A stretch of DNA of 64,000 nt from Rhodothermales bacterium (GCA_951812585.1 OX638318.1:2354380-2418379), one strand, 5' to 3'. Positions 1 through 9,548 are shown, counted from the first letter of the stretch. Translations and numbers: made by a program. Notes: generated by a model not told the origin, from the sequence alone.

Positions 1-1
1 C

Positions 2-205
2 GACGAGGGAGGCCTCCCGCACGGCGGCTACGTTATCAGTGCCGCAATGAATTCCTGGAAAGTCGCGCTGAAGTCGCTGGACGGCCGAAGCCAGGCGGCG
101 CGTTGCCCTGACTTGGTGCGGCTGGATGTGATTGCCACGCACAAGCCCGCCGAGGAGGGCACGCCCGATATTGCCAGCGCCGATTACTGCGATGACTTGC
201 GATGA
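2..205 (+). CDS. Unidentified protein, C-terminal 67 residues (5' end outside window)
   Basis: An open frame enters from the left edge and stops with TGA at 203-205. The visible part begins DEGGLPHGGYVISA and ends in an acidic tail with single cysteines. I do not recognise the family and see no domain motif in this short piece. It converges on hisB, whose stop lies about 45 bp away. The reading frame is open over all 200 bases, which is modest support for a real gene end. Confidence 0.5.
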   Translation, partial: DEGGLPHGGYVISAAMNSWKVALKSLDGRSQAARCPDLVRLDVIATHKPAEEGTPDIASADYCDDLR

Positions 206-248
206 AAGGGTCATGAGGTAGGTAAGGGGGCCAAAAAAGGGCGCCGGG

Positions 249-848
249 TCAGATCACACCCTTCGTGGAAGGCACGCGCGCGCCGGACGGATCGCGGCGC
301 ACCGCCGCGCGCAAAGCCCGGGCTGCCGACTTGAAGATGGCTTCCACCTGATGATGTGCGTTCGTGCCGTACAAGACGCTGATGTGAAGCGTGCACGCGG
401 CGTGCTCCGCGAAGCTGTACCAGAAGTGCCGAACGAGCTCGGTTGGCAAGTCGCCGACTCTATCGCGTTGGAAGGTGCAGTCAAAGTAGAGCGCAAAGCG
501 TCCAGACAGATCGACGACTGTACGCGCCAGCGACTCGTCCATCGGTACATATGCGGACCCGTAGCGGTTGATATAATGCTTGTCTCCCAGCGCCTGGTGC
601 AACGCCTGCCCCAGCGTGATGCCGATGTCCTCAACGCTATGATGCTCGTCTATGTGCAGATCGCCCTTGCAGGTTACCTCCAGGTCGAATCGGCCATGCT
701 TGGCGAACAGGTCCAGCATATGGTCGAAGAAGCCGATGCCGGTGGCGTTGCTGTACTGGCCGTTGCCATCAAGATTGATGCGAACCGAAACATCGGTCTC
801 GCGCGTCGTGCGGTGCCGCATACCAATGCGTTCAACCGGGTCAGTCAT
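249..848 (-). CDS. hisB: Imidazoleglycerol-phosphate dehydratase
   Basis: HisB removes water from imidazoleglycerol phosphate to give imidazoleacetol phosphate in histidine synthesis; it acts in the cytoplasm with Mn2+ bound by histidines. The protein shows the family signatures: RTTRETDVSV near the N terminus, GIGFFDHMLDLFAKHG, the metal-binding DEHHSVEDIGI, and HHQVEAIFKSAARALR near the C terminus. At 199 residues from ATG at 848 it has the length of the monofunctional enzyme. A longer frame to 899 exists, but its 17 extra residues are not family-like. No other his gene is in the window, so histidine genes are not clustered here. The upstream side is divergent to metG. Confidence 0.95.
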   Translation of the reverse strand: MTDPVERIGMRHRTTRETDVSVRINLDGNGQYSNATGIGFFDHMLDLFAKHGRFDLEVTCKGDLHIDEHHSVEDIGITLGQALHQALGDKHYINRYGSAYVPMDESLARTVVDLSGRFALYFDCTFQRDRVGDLPTELVRHFWYSFAEHAACTLHISVLYGTNAHHQVEAIFKSAARALRAAVRRDPSGARVPSTKGVI

Positions 849-989
849 AGCATCTGCAACTTGTTCTGCGCCAAAGATAGCAAAGGCGTGCGGGGTCAAG
901 ATCGGGTGAATGCCCCAGACAACGGATCAGAGACGCGGGCATGCGGTTCAAACAAGTTAAAATCTTGAGAAACTGACACAACGGCGCGC

Positions 990-3086
990 GTGCGCGAGAA
1001 GGAATTCAAGCGAATACTGGTCACCTCTGCGCTGCCGTACGCAAACGGTCCGATACACATCGGACATCTAGCCGGGGCCTATTTGCCGGCAGACTTATAC
1101 TGCCGCTACCAGCGCCTGATGGGACGCGATGTGGTCTACGTTTGCGGGTCGGATGAATATGGGGTGGCGATCGTGGTGCGCGCCTTGGGCGAAGGCACCA
1201 AACCGCAGGCGATCATTGACCGATACCATCCGCTGATTAAGCGGAGCTTTGCCGCCTTCGGTATGAGCTTCGACCACTACGGCCGCACTTCGAGCCCGGT
1301 GCATACGGACACCAGCCAGGATTTTTTTCGGCGTCTGGCCAGCCGCAATATCTTTGTGCTCAAGACCGATGCGCAGCTCTACGATCCGGCGGCGGGCGTA
1401 TTCCTGGCAGATCGCTTCGTCAAAGGGACCTGCCCGTTGTGCGGATACGAAGAGGCTTACGGCGATCAGTGCGAGCATTGCGGCACCTCACTAAGCCCGT
1501 CGGAGATCATAAATCCGCGCAGCATGCTGTCGGATGCTGTGCCCGAACGCAAGGAAACCACGCACTGGTACCTGCCGCTCGGCGACTGGCAAGCGCGGCT
1601 GGAAGCGTATGTCGCCGCCCACCCCGAATGGAAGCCCAACGTGTTGGGCCAGATTGGTGCCTGGTTCAATGATGGGTTGCGCGATCGGGCGATTACGCGC
1701 GATGTGCCGTGGGGCGTGCCGGTGCCGCCGGATGTGGCCGAAGCCGCGGGCGTGGAGGCCCATGGCAAGGTCATCTACGTTTGGTTTGATGCACCGATCG
1801 GGTACATCTCAGCCACACGCGAGTGGGCGGCGCGCCAGGGAGACCCGTCGCTGTGGGAACGGTACTGGAAGGACTCCGCGTCGAAGCTCATACACTTTAT
1901 CGGCAAGGACAACATCGTCTTTCATACGCTGATGTTTCCGACGATGCTGATGGGGTATGGCGACTATGTTGTGCCCTCAGAGGTGCCCGCGAACGAGTTT
2001 CTGACGATTGAAGGAAAGAAGCTCTCCACCAGCCGTGGCTGGGCCATTTGGCTCCATGAGTACCTGGAGGCGTTCCCGCCGGACTTTCTGCGCTATGCGC
2101 TGGCGGCGACGCTGCCCGAATCCAAAGATGCCGACTTCAGCTGGAAGGAGTTTCAGGCGCGTGTCAACTCGGAGCTTGCAGACATCCTGGGGAACTTTGT
2201 CAACCGTGCGCTGACGTTTGCTGAAAAGGAATTCGGCAACACCGTGCCGCCGCTTGGCAGCCCCAGTGTGCGTGATCGGGATGCACTGGATCGGTTGGCG
2301 GCCTTTCCGGCGCGCATCGGCGCCGCTTATGAGCGATTCCGGTTTCGGGAGGCCGTAGGCATGGCCATGGATGTGGCCCGCCTGGGCAACAAGTACTTCA
2401 ACGACTGCCAGCCTTGGAAGACGCGCAAGAGCGATCGCCAAGCCTGTGCAAACACCATCCATGTGGCGCTACAGATATGTGCCGCCCTGAGCGTATTGGT
2501 AGAACCTGTGGTGCCGTTTACGGCCAGGAAGCTCCGGGCAATGCTGCGCCTGGAGGGCGTGCGCTCAAGCATGCCCGCTGGGCATGCGGATGCCTGGATC
2601 GAGTGGAATGATGCGGGCAGTGCTTTGCTGAAGGCAGGGCACGCGTTGGGGCGGCGTTCGCTGCTTTTCACCAAGGTGGAGGATGCGGCCATAGAAGCGC
2701 AGATAGCCCAGTTGTCGGGGCAGCCCGGCGATGTGGTATCTGCGTTGCCGTACGCGGATCCCAAGAACACCGTGGATTACGACACTTTTGCGCAGCTGGA
2801 TTTGCGTATGGGGACCGTGCTGTCGGCAGAGCACGTAAAGAAGTCGAAGAAGCTTTTGCGGCTAGAGGTGGATCTGGGTTATGAGAAGCGCCAGGTTCTG
2901 GCGGGTGTGGCCCAGCACTTCGAGGCGGCTTCTCTGGTAGGGCGGCGCGTCGTCGCCGTAGCCAACCTAGCCCCCCGCAAGATGAGGGGTCTTCTGAGTC
3001 AGGGGATGTTGCTGATGGCAGAGGACCGCGAGGGTCGTTTGTCCATCGTCACGGCGGATGGCGAGGACGGGTCTGTCGTCCGGTAG
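990..3086 (+). CDS. metG: Methionine--tRNA ligase with C-terminal tRNA-binding domain
   Basis: MetRS charges tRNA-Met with methionine. The class I HIGH motif is seen as PIHIGH at residues 21-26, and the KMSKS equivalent as KKLSTSRG near residue 345. Between them lies a zinc knuckle near residues 147-165 with two CxxC-type pairs (CPLCG and CEHCG). The C-terminal about 105 residues form the OB-fold tRNA-binding domain (DLRMGTVLSAEHVKKSKKLL), which often promotes dimerisation. Its 698 residues are normal for the long bacterial type. The start is GTG at 990, because the sequence from there immediately gives the conserved N-terminal strand. The stop directly abuts the convergent lpdA stop with no spacer. 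Confidence 0.97.
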   Translation: MREKEFKRILVTSALPYANGPIHIGHLAGAYLPADLYCRYQRLMGRDVVYVCGSDEYGVAIVVRALGEGTKPQAIIDRYHPLIKRSFAAFGMSFDHYGRTSSPVHTDTSQDFFRRLASRNIFVLKTDAQLYDPAAGVFLADRFVKGTCPLCGYEEAYGDQCEHCGTSLSPSEIINPRSMLSDAVPERKETTHWYLPLGDWQARLEAYVAAHPEWKPNVLGQIGAWFNDGLRDRAITRDVPWGVPVPPDVAEAAGVEAHGKVIYVWFDAPIGYISATREWAARQGDPSLWERYWKDSASKLIHFIGKDNIVFHTLMFPTMLMGYGDYVVPSEVPANEFLTIEGKKLSTSRGWAIWLHEYLEAFPPDFLRYALAATLPESKDADFSWKEFQARVNSELADILGNFVNRALTFAEKEFGNTVPPLGSPSVRDRDALDRLAAFPARIGAAYERFRFREAVGMAMDVARLGNKYFNDCQPWKTRKSDRQACANTIHVALQICAALSVLVEPVVPFTARKLRAMLRLEGVRSSMPAGHADAWIEWNDAGSALLKAGHALGRRSLLFTKVEDAAIEAQIAQLSGQPGDVVSALPYADPKNTVDYDTFAQLDLRMGTVLSAEHVKKSKKLLRLEVDLGYEKRQVLAGVAQHFEAASLVGRRVVAVANLAPRKMRGLLSQGMLLMAEDREGRLSIVTADGEDGSVVR

Positions 3087-4499
3087 CTACGTGTTGATGG
3101 ACATGCTGAAGGCAGCCCGCGTGGCTTCCAGCACGCCTTCGGAGAGCGTCGGATGCGGGTGCATCGACTCCAGAATCTCGTGGTGGGTGGTCTCCAGCTT
3201 CCGTGCCACGACCGCTTCCGCAATGAGCTCCGTAGCATCGTGCCCGATGATGTGGCAGCCGAGCAGTTCGCCGTACTTGGCGTCGTAGACCATCTTGACA
3301 AAACCCGTGGCATGACCTGCGGCGGATGCCTTGCCGGAGGCTGAGAACGGGAATTTGCCCACCTTGACTGCAAAGCCCGCCTTGCGCGCCTGGGATTCGG
3401 TATAGCCCACGGACGCAATCTGGGGCTGGCAGTAGGTGCAGCCGGGCACGTTACGCTTGTTGAGGGGCCGCACATCCTTGCCCGCAATCTTTTCCACGCA
3501 CACGATACCCTCGTGGCTGGCTTTATGCGCCAGCCAAGGCGGCCCGGCCACATCGCCTATGGCGTAGATGCCTGGCACGTTCGTTCTGCTGTATTCGTCG
3601 ATGACGATGAATCCACGGTCGGTCTTGACGTTAAGCTGCTCCAGGCCCAGGTTTTCGATGTTGCCAGTGATGCCCACAGCGGACAGGACCTGGTCGGTCT
3701 CGATGACCTTGGTACCACGCTTGGTCTTAATGGTCACGCGGAGCGGCGCCGCGCCGGTGTCCACCTGGCTGACGGACGCGCTGGTCATCACGGTGATGCC
3801 AGCCTTGCGAAAGGCGCGCTGAAGCTCTTTGGACACGTCGGCGTCCTCCACCGGTACGATGCGGTCCACCATTTCCACCAGCGTCACCTGGCTTCCCATG
3901 TGGTGGTAGAAATAGGCAAATTCCACGCCGATAGCGCCCGCGCCCACCACGACCAGTCGGTCGGGTCGCACTTTTTGCAGCAAGGCCCCCCGGTAGTCGA
4001 TGATATGCTGGTCATCCACCGGCAGCGGCGGAATCTCTCTCGCGCGTGCGCCCGTGGCCAGGATCGTATGCTTCGCTGCCACTGTTTGCCGCTGGCCAAC
4101 GGTTTGGCCATCCATGTTCACCGAGGGCTCCACCTTGATCATGCCGTCGCGCAGCACCCTGGCATGTCCACGTATAACCTTAATCTTGTTCTTCTTCATG
4201 AGGAACTGCACGCCCCGGTTCATCTTGTCAGCAACGCTGCGGCTGCGCTTTATGACTTTGGGAAAGTCCGCAGAGATTGAGCCTGCCAGGCCGTAGTCGG
4301 AGAGGCGCTTGGCATACGCCATCAACTCCGCACTCTTCAGCAAGGCTTTGGTGGGGATGCAGCCGACATTAAGGCACACACCGCCGAGCTTATTCTTCTC
4401 TATGACCGCGACCTTGAAGCCCAGCTGCGTGGCGCGAATGGCTGTTTCGTAACCGCCCGGTCCGGTGCCAACCACAACGACATCATACTGCTGAGCCAT
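3087..4499 (-). CDS. lpdA: Dihydrolipoyl dehydrogenase (E3)
   Basis: E3 reoxidises the dihydrolipoyl arms of 2-oxoacid dehydrogenase or glycine-cleavage complexes and passes electrons to NAD+. From ATG at 4499 the protein starts MAQQYDVVVVGTGPGG, the FAD-binding Rossmann loop. The redox disulfide is GGVCLNVGC (C42 and C47). The NAD-binding loop VVGAGAIGVEFA, the second FAD motif YAIGDVAGPP, and the C-terminal active-site HPHPTLSE are all present. The length of 470 residues is typical. The frame runs open upstream to 4694, but that extension has no homology signal. No E1 or E2 genes are adjacent. Confidence 0.96.
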   Translation of the reverse strand: MAQQYDVVVVGTGPGGYETAIRATQLGFKVAVIEKNKLGGVCLNVGCIPTKALLKSAELMAYAKRLSDYGLAGSISADFPKVIKRSRSVADKMNRGVQFLMKKNKIKVIRGHARVLRDGMIKVEPSVNMDGQTVGQRQTVAAKHTILATGARAREIPPLPVDDQHIIDYRGALLQKVRPDRLVVVGAGAIGVEFAYFYHHMGSQVTLVEMVDRIVPVEDADVSKELQRAFRKAGITVMTSASVSQVDTGAAPLRVTIKTKRGTKVIETDQVLSAVGITGNIENLGLEQLNVKTDRGFIVIDEYSRTNVPGIYAIGDVAGPPWLAHKASHEGIVCVEKIAGKDVRPLNKRNVPGCTYCQPQIASVGYTESQARKAGFAVKVGKFPFSASGKASAAGHATGFVKMVYDAKYGELLGCHIIGHDATELIAEAVVARKLETTHHEILESMHPHPTLSEGVLEATRAAFSMSINT

Positions 4500-4688
4500 A
4501 ATTCTTTGTGTTGTGTTCGTAAGAAGCGTACGTGCACAAAGATACTCTATCGCCCGGTTTGACTTGGGCAAGCGCCTGTGAATTACCCGACGGGCTTGTG
4601 CCGCTGCTCGCCCAACGCGATCAGCAGACGAAATCCTGCTGTGCAGTCTCACGGCGGTTCCGGCAGAACCAGTTCTTGCGCACGCTGA

Positions 4689-5003
4689 GTGCACCCTCCT
4701 CGCGGATTGCTCTGGAAGAGGTGCTCAGCGAGAAGGGTCTGGGCAAATCGTACGGCGAAAGCGCGTCGGGTGTGTGAGCACTTCCGTGCTGCTGATGTTC
4801 GCGGCAGTGCGCAGCTGTACGGTTGTGCAAAAGCGCTTTCGAGGCTGGAGGCACGCGGCGAGATTGTGTTGTCGGCACCGCTGAACAGTCATGCAGGCCA
4901 CTCGTCGGTCCGTTTGCTGCGGGCTACTGTGTCGGCACCAGAAAACGTGCCTTGGGCGCTTTGCGGCATGCCGGTAAGGCTCCCGACGCCGGAGTCATCG
5001 TAG
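4689..5003 (+). pseudogene. Possible remnant of a transposase-like N-terminal domain; 4500-5030 otherwise empty
   Basis: Between lpdA and the DUF4292 lipoprotein gene lie about 530 bases with no complete gene. In one plus frame, residues such as RRVCEHFRAADVRGSAQ, then CAKALSRLEARGEIVL, resemble by eye the N-terminal domain that precedes some IS4-type or DUF4338 proteins. No intact start or downstream domain follows. A neighbouring frame (about 4700-4777) may supply the preceding residues, which would imply a frameshift. This is a weak, inference-level call. The stretch also holds the presumed promoter region of lpdA. Confidence 0.25.
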
Positions 5004-5030
5004 CGTCCTTTTGGCGAATAATCGGCCGGG

Positions 5031-5822
5031 CTAACGGAGCGAAGGGGCGAGGTCCTCGACCCGCACCCAGGGCACATCGCCCGGCAGGCGCAGGGAGAAA
5101 TCCAGCCTATCCGGATCAAACGTTACGGACCTGAATGAGGCCGCTACAGAAATGCCGTCGCCGGGTCGTTGCAGCACCACGCGCATGGGATGAATGTGGC
5201 CGCCAGAGGATGAAAAATCCGCATATCGGAGCGCCTCCAGAAGGGTGCTGTCCGGTGTGCGTGCCTCGTACAGAACGACGCGCCAATAGGAGGGATCAAT
5301 GGTGAAGCGCAACCGCGCATCTGCGCGTGTAAGTTCGTACTGCGCCGCGTTGAAGGCGAGGTCCCAGGACGCGTCTGCGTCTGGGCGGAGGAGCCCCAGG
5401 AGTCGCTCGTACGCAGCGCTGCCGCCAAAAAGGCCGGGCATCACCAGGTCTATGAATGCGGCCGGGCCATAGATCACGCGGCGCTCGAGCCGGTCGTGAT
5501 AGTAGAAGCTGTCCGCGGTAGTCCACAGCCGCCCAGCCTCGATGCGCAGCGCCGATACGGACAGCGACGCATAAAGCGTGTCGCCGCGCCGATGCATGAT
5601 ATCGGCACGCACAGTGCCGTTAAAGGCAGGTGACCGCACGGACAGATCGGCCTCGATTTGCACGGTGGCAGGGTAAGACCACATGCCGGCCTGGACTTCC
5701 TGGATCACCTCCTGCGTGCTGAGCAGCGGCGCATCGGAGAATGGCAGCGTGCTGCGGGTGGTGCTGCACGCACCAGTGGCCATGATCAGCACGGCAAAGC
5801 CTGCACGCAGGCTCAGAGTCAT
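5031..5822 (-). CDS. DUF4292-type outer-membrane lipoprotein
   Basis: A 263-residue predicted lipoprotein. From ATG at 5822 there is a hydrophobic signal followed by the lipobox MATGAC, with the lipidated cysteine at position 19. The mature part (ADLSVRSPAFNGTVRADIMHRRGDTLYASLS, shown in pieces in the family) resembles DUF4292, a LolA/LolB-like fold found in Bacteroidota and relatives. A role in lipoprotein or lipid handling is inference only. The start overlaps the nadK stop as ATGA (5819-5822), so the two genes are probably translationally coupled. The alternative start at 5990 lies inside nadK and gives no signal peptide. Confidence 0.75.
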   Translation of the reverse strand: MTLSLRAGFAVLIMATGACSTTRSTLPFSDAPLLSTQEVIQEVQAGMWSYPATVQIEADLSVRSPAFNGTVRADIMHRRGDTLYASLSVSALRIEAGRLWTTADSFYYHDRLERRVIYGPAAFIDLVMPGLFGGSAAYERLLGLLRPDADASWDLAFNAAQYELTRADARLRFTIDPSYWRVVLYEARTPDSTLLEALRYADFSSSGGHIHPMRVVLQRPGDGISVAASFRSVTFDPDRLDFSLRLPGDVPWVRVEDLAPSLR

Positions 5823-6685
5823 AAGGTGTGCTGCTGTGGGCCTGCGCCCCAAGCCAGCTTCGAACGCAAGGTGTGGAAATAATGCCGACCCGCTAGGCGC
5901 ACCAGGTTTATCGCATGGGGTGCCCGCTGAATCCGTATCGGTGCGCCTGCGGCAATGGTATGGCTTACGCCATCCACCGCCAGCATACATGGCAGGCGTG
6001 TCTCTGCCACCCGTATATCTATAACCGTGCTACCCGGAAGCACGACGGGTCGCACGGTGAGCCGGTGACTGGCAATGGGCGTGACCAAAAGCGCATCGCT
6101 GCCCGGCACCACAATGGGGCCGCCCGCCGCCAGCGAATAAGCCGTCGAACCCGTGGGCGTAGCCACGATGATGCCATCAGCCCAGTAGGTGTCCAGCGTC
6201 ATGCCATCCGCGACGACCTCGATGGCTACGAGCCCGGTCGATTCAGCGCGGGCCAGCACCGCGTCATTAAGCGCCCACTGCATAGGCAGGGCGGGGATAT
6301 CCGCGGAGACCGATAGCGCCAGTCGTGGATCAATATCGTAGGCGCCCGACTCCAAGAGCTCGATGGCTTCCTGCACCTCGGCTGCCCCCACCTCTGCCAG
6401 GAAGCCGACGCGTCCCAGATTTATGCCTAGAATCGGCGTACCCGCTTGCCCAGTAAGGTGCGCCGTGCGCAAAAGCGTGCCGTCGCCGCCAAACGACAGC
6501 ATGATGTCCGGCTTCGAATCCGACTCATTCCCAAGGTTCCGGTGCATGCGCCGGGCGCGCAGACCCGCGGCCACATCCGCATGCAAGCGGTATGGGTGGC
6601 CGCGGGTCCGCAGCCAGTGCACCAGCGAAGCCACTGGCTCCCAGATATCCTCGCTGCTCGTGTTGCCGGCAATCCCGTAGATCAT
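5819..6685 (-). CDS. nadK: NAD kinase
   Basis: NAD kinase phosphorylates NAD+ at the 2'-hydroxyl of the adenosine ribose to make NADP+. The family motifs are clear: GGDGT at residues 66-70, the ALNDAVL segment near 137 (the NE/D nucleotide-binding element), and the glycine-rich ATPTGSTAYSLAAGG near residue 175. At 288 residues the protein has the usual length. ATG at 6685 is the only good start. The gene is divergent from the oxidoreductase at 6796, leaving a shared intergenic region of about 110 bp for promoters. Confidence 0.96.
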   Translation of the reverse strand: MIYGIAGNTSSEDIWEPVASLVHWLRTRGHPYRLHADVAAGLRARRMHRNLGNESDSKPDIMLSFGGDGTLLRTAHLTGQAGTPILGINLGRVGFLAEVGAAEVQEAIELLESGAYDIDPRLALSVSADIPALPMQWALNDAVLARAESTGLVAIEVVADGMTLDTYWADGIIVATPTGSTAYSLAAGGPIVVPGSDALLVTPIASHRLTVRPVVLPGSTVIDIRVAETRLPCMLAVDGVSHTIAAGAPIRIQRAPHAINLVRLAGRHYFHTLRSKLAWGAGPQQHTL

Positions 6686-6795
6686 TGGACGCGTATTGCC
6701 GTGCGGCAGTAGTTACGTACCTTTCTGTTTGCTGCTCCAGGCAGTCGCATTTTTATGGGCGTCTGGTATGGCAAGGTCCCACTAATCGCATCCAT

Positions 6796-8091
6796 ATGAT
6801 GCCGCAGCACGTCGTCGTCGTTGGCAACGGAATTGCCGGAATTACCGCCGCCCGGTTCATCCGTAAGCTAAGCAGCGCTCGCATCACGGTTATCTCCGCT
6901 GAGACGGACCACTTCTACGCGCGGACCGCGCTCATGTACCTCTACATGGGCCATATGCGCTACAAGGAGGTCAAGCCGTACCAGGACCACTTCTGGGAAA
7001 AGAACGCTATCGACCTGGTTCGCGGCTATGCCACCCGGATAGATACGGCCAGCAAACGGGTGATCATGGGCGGAAGTCGGGCCATCGCATACGACGCGCT
7101 GCTGATTGCTACAGGCTCCCAGTCCAACATGTTCGGCTGGCCCGGCCAGGACCTAGATGGCGTACAGGGACTGTACGGCATTCCGGATCTGGTGACGATG
7201 GAACGGTGGACCGAAGGCATCGTCCGTGCGGTGGTGGTAGGCGGCGGTCTGATTGGCATCGAGATGGCGGAGATGCTCCACGCGCGGCATATCCCCGTGA
7301 CATTCCTGGTGCGCGAAAAGGGATACATGGACTACCTGCTGCCGGAAGAGGAGTCCACCCTCATAGGCCAGGAGATAAGGGACCACGGCATTGACCTGAG
7401 ACTGGCTACAGAGCTTGGAAGCATTCAGTCCGACAAACAGGGACGATGCCGCGCGGTCGTCACCACGGGCGGGGACGAAATTTCATGCCAGTTTGTGGGC
7501 CTGACGGTCGGCGTGCGTCCCAACGTTGATCTCGCGAAGGCGTCCGGCATTGAAACAAACCGGGGTGTCGTGGTCAACGAGTACTTCGAAACGAGTGCAG
7601 CTGATGTCTATGCGGCTGGCGACTGCGCCGAATTCAACCGCGATGGTATTGGCAGTCGCCGCGTGGAACAGCTCTGGTACACGGGCCGCAACCATGGCAA
7701 GACCGTTGCCCGTACCATCTGCGGCTTGCGCACGGCCTACGACCGTGGCGTGTTCTTCAACTCGGCAAAGTTCTTCACCGTGGAGTACCAGACCTATGGC
7801 GACATCCAGGCGCGGCGGCCGGCGAGTGTGCGCACCATACTGTGGCAGGACCCGGCTGCCAGGAAGCTGTTGCGCATCGACTACGCAGCCCAAGGCGGCG
7901 TCGTGCGCGGCTTCAATGCACTGGGTACGCGCCTGCGTCAGGATGTTTGCGAGCGTTGGATTCTCCAGCGGGCCAAGGTGCAAACTGTATTGAAGCAGCT
8001 GCGGCGTGCCCATTTTGATGAAGAGCTGGGTCCGCGCCCGTACAAACAGCTGATCCGTGCGTACAAACAATCCGAGATGAGTCATGCATAG
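6796..8091 (+). CDS. FAD/NAD(P)-dependent oxidoreductase (rubredoxin-reductase/NirB N-terminal type)
   Basis: A two-dinucleotide-fold flavoprotein of 431 residues. It begins MMPQHVVVVGNGIAGITAARF (first FAD loop), has VVVGGGLIGIEMAEML for NAD(P)H, and VYAAGDCAEF for the second FAD contact. It lacks the CxxC redox pair of disulfide reductases, so electrons are probably passed to a separate protein partner. The following gene overlaps it by 8 bp and encodes a membrane iron-sulfur protein, so that protein is a natural partner (inference). The frame extends upstream to 6592, but the earlier residues are unlike the family, so ATG at 6796 was chosen. Confidence 0.85.
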   Translation: MMPQHVVVVGNGIAGITAARFIRKLSSARITVISAETDHFYARTALMYLYMGHMRYKEVKPYQDHFWEKNAIDLVRGYATRIDTASKRVIMGGSRAIAYDALLIATGSQSNMFGWPGQDLDGVQGLYGIPDLVTMERWTEGIVRAVVVGGGLIGIEMAEMLHARHIPVTFLVREKGYMDYLLPEEESTLIGQEIRDHGIDLRLATELGSIQSDKQGRCRAVVTTGGDEISCQFVGLTVGVRPNVDLAKASGIETNRGVVVNEYFETSAADVYAAGDCAEFNRDGIGSRRVEQLWYTGRNHGKTVARTICGLRTAYDRGVFFNSAKFFTVEYQTYGDIQARRPASVRTILWQDPAARKLLRIDYAAQGGVVRGFNALGTRLRQDVCERWILQRAKVQTVLKQLRRAHFDEELGPRPYKQLIRAYKQSEMSHA

Positions 8092-9538
8092 TACACCCAG
8101 TCTTCAGCTGACGACGCCAGGCAGCCGCTACAGTGCGCGGGAGCGGCTGGGACTGGCGCTGATTGGGGTCGGCCTCGTTGCGCTGATCAGCGTGATGTTC
8201 GGTGCCGGGGCAGGCGCAAATGCGCTGAGCCTGTGGCTTACCATGGGCTGCATCACCGCAGGTAGCGCAGTGCTCTTCAGCGGCTACCTTAAGCGCCCTG
8301 CCGGAGTGGACAACAACCACGTATGGTTCACGCCAGCCACGGCGCGCGGCATGGCGGGTTGGCTCCTCGGCATAGTGTTCACAGGGTTCTATGTTCTTCT
8401 GTACTGGGCACCGCACAACCTGGAGCACCTGGTGCGCATGACCGACTCGCTAAGCTACATGCTTCGTGGAGAGGCAGCAGACCGGTGGTTCCTGTACGGC
8501 TTCTTCTATACGGTCGCTGTCCTGATCATGGGTGCGCGCATGATCCTCAAGTACCGCGGCAATCGCTACCAGATCGTGCGCACCGGCAGCGTGATGTTTT
8601 TTCAGCTGGGGTTCGCCTTCCTGCTCCCGGGCATCCTGAAGATGCTGAACCAGCCGGAGTACTACTTCAGCTACTTCTGGCCGCTCAAGTATGACTACAT
8701 CTGGCCAAACAGCATATCGTACTTCACCAGCGCTTCCGGCCTAGGTGTTTTCATGGTGTTCTGGGGCGTGGTTGGCACGGCCGTAGCGACGCCGGTGCTG
8801 ACGTACTTCTTTGGCAAGCGCTGGTACTGTTCGTGGGTATGTGGCTGCGGTGGCCTGGCCGAAACCGCCGGCGATCCATTCAGGCACCTGTCCGACAAGT
8901 CCCTGGGCGCATGGAAGGTTGAGCGCTGGATGGTGCACTCCGTACTGGTGTTTATCGTACTGACAACGGCGCTGCTATGGATCAACAGTGCCATGGGCGG
9001 CGGTCTGCTGGGTGCGCTGACGGGCGTGTTGTCGCAGTGGTATGGCTTCTTTATCGGGCTTGTGTTTGCCGGTGTCATTGGCGTCGGGTTCTATCCTATT
9101 ATGGGCTCGCGCGTATGGTGCCGGTTCGGATGTCCAATGGCTGCGGTGCTGGGGCTTTTGCAGAAGTACTTCTCGCGTTTTCGGATCACCACCAATGGCG
9201 GTCAGTGCATCTCTTGCGGCAACTGTTCCACCTACTGCGAGATGGGCATCGATGTGCGCTGGTACGCGCAGCGCGGCCAGAACATAGTCCGCGCTTCTTG
9301 CGTCGGTTGCGGCATGTGCGCTACGGTATGTCCGCGCGGCGTACTGCGCCTGGAGAATGCCGGTCGGAAGTCCCGCTACAACGGTCCGGTGCTGATTCAT
9401 GAAGACCGCGTTTCTGTGCAGCTGGATGACACATGGCGCGCCAACCGCCCGTTGATGCCTCCGGCCCAGGAGGATATTCCAATACTGACGGAGCGGGATG
9501 TACAGGCCATGCAGCTCGGTGGATCCCGGGCTATCTGA
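8084..9538 (+). CDS. NapH/NosR-like membrane 4Fe-4S ferredoxin
   Basis: A 484-residue polytopic membrane protein with about six to seven hydrophobic segments, then a ferredoxin domain. Mid-protein cysteine motifs WYCSWVCGCGGLAE and RVWCRFGCPMAAV are the CxxxCx/CP hallmarks of the NapH/NosR/YccM group. Two 4Fe-4S motifs follow: CISCGNCSTYC and CVGCGMCATVCP. Such proteins carry electrons between quinol or NADH-linked donors and periplasmic or cytoplasmic reductases. The start overlaps the upstream flavoprotein by 8 bp, which argues for a co-translated electron-transfer pair. No terminal reductase such as NosZ, NapA or nitrite reductase is nearby, so the acceptor is unknown. Confidence 0.85.
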   Translation: MHSTPSLQLTTPGSRYSARERLGLALIGVGLVALISVMFGAGAGANALSLWLTMGCITAGSAVLFSGYLKRPAGVDNNHVWFTPATARGMAGWLLGIVFTGFYVLLYWAPHNLEHLVRMTDSLSYMLRGEAADRWFLYGFFYTVAVLIMGARMILKYRGNRYQIVRTGSVMFFQLGFAFLLPGILKMLNQPEYYFSYFWPLKYDYIWPNSISYFTSASGLGVFMVFWGVVGTAVATPVLTYFFGKRWYCSWVCGCGGLAETAGDPFRHLSDKSLGAWKVERWMVHSVLVFIVLTTALLWINSAMGGGLLGALTGVLSQWYGFFIGLVFAGVIGVGFYPIMGSRVWCRFGCPMAAVLGLLQKYFSRFRITTNGGQCISCGNCSTYCEMGIDVRWYAQRGQNIVRASCVGCGMCATVCPRGVLRLENAGRKSRYNGPVLIHEDRVSVQLDDTWRANRPLMPPAQEDIPILTERDVQAMQLGGSRAI

Positions 9539-9548
9539 CGGGGGTCGG

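Noticed and set aside
351-968. Plus-strand 205-aa frame opposite hisB
   Set aside because: It is antisense to a clear hisB gene and shows no protein-like motif.
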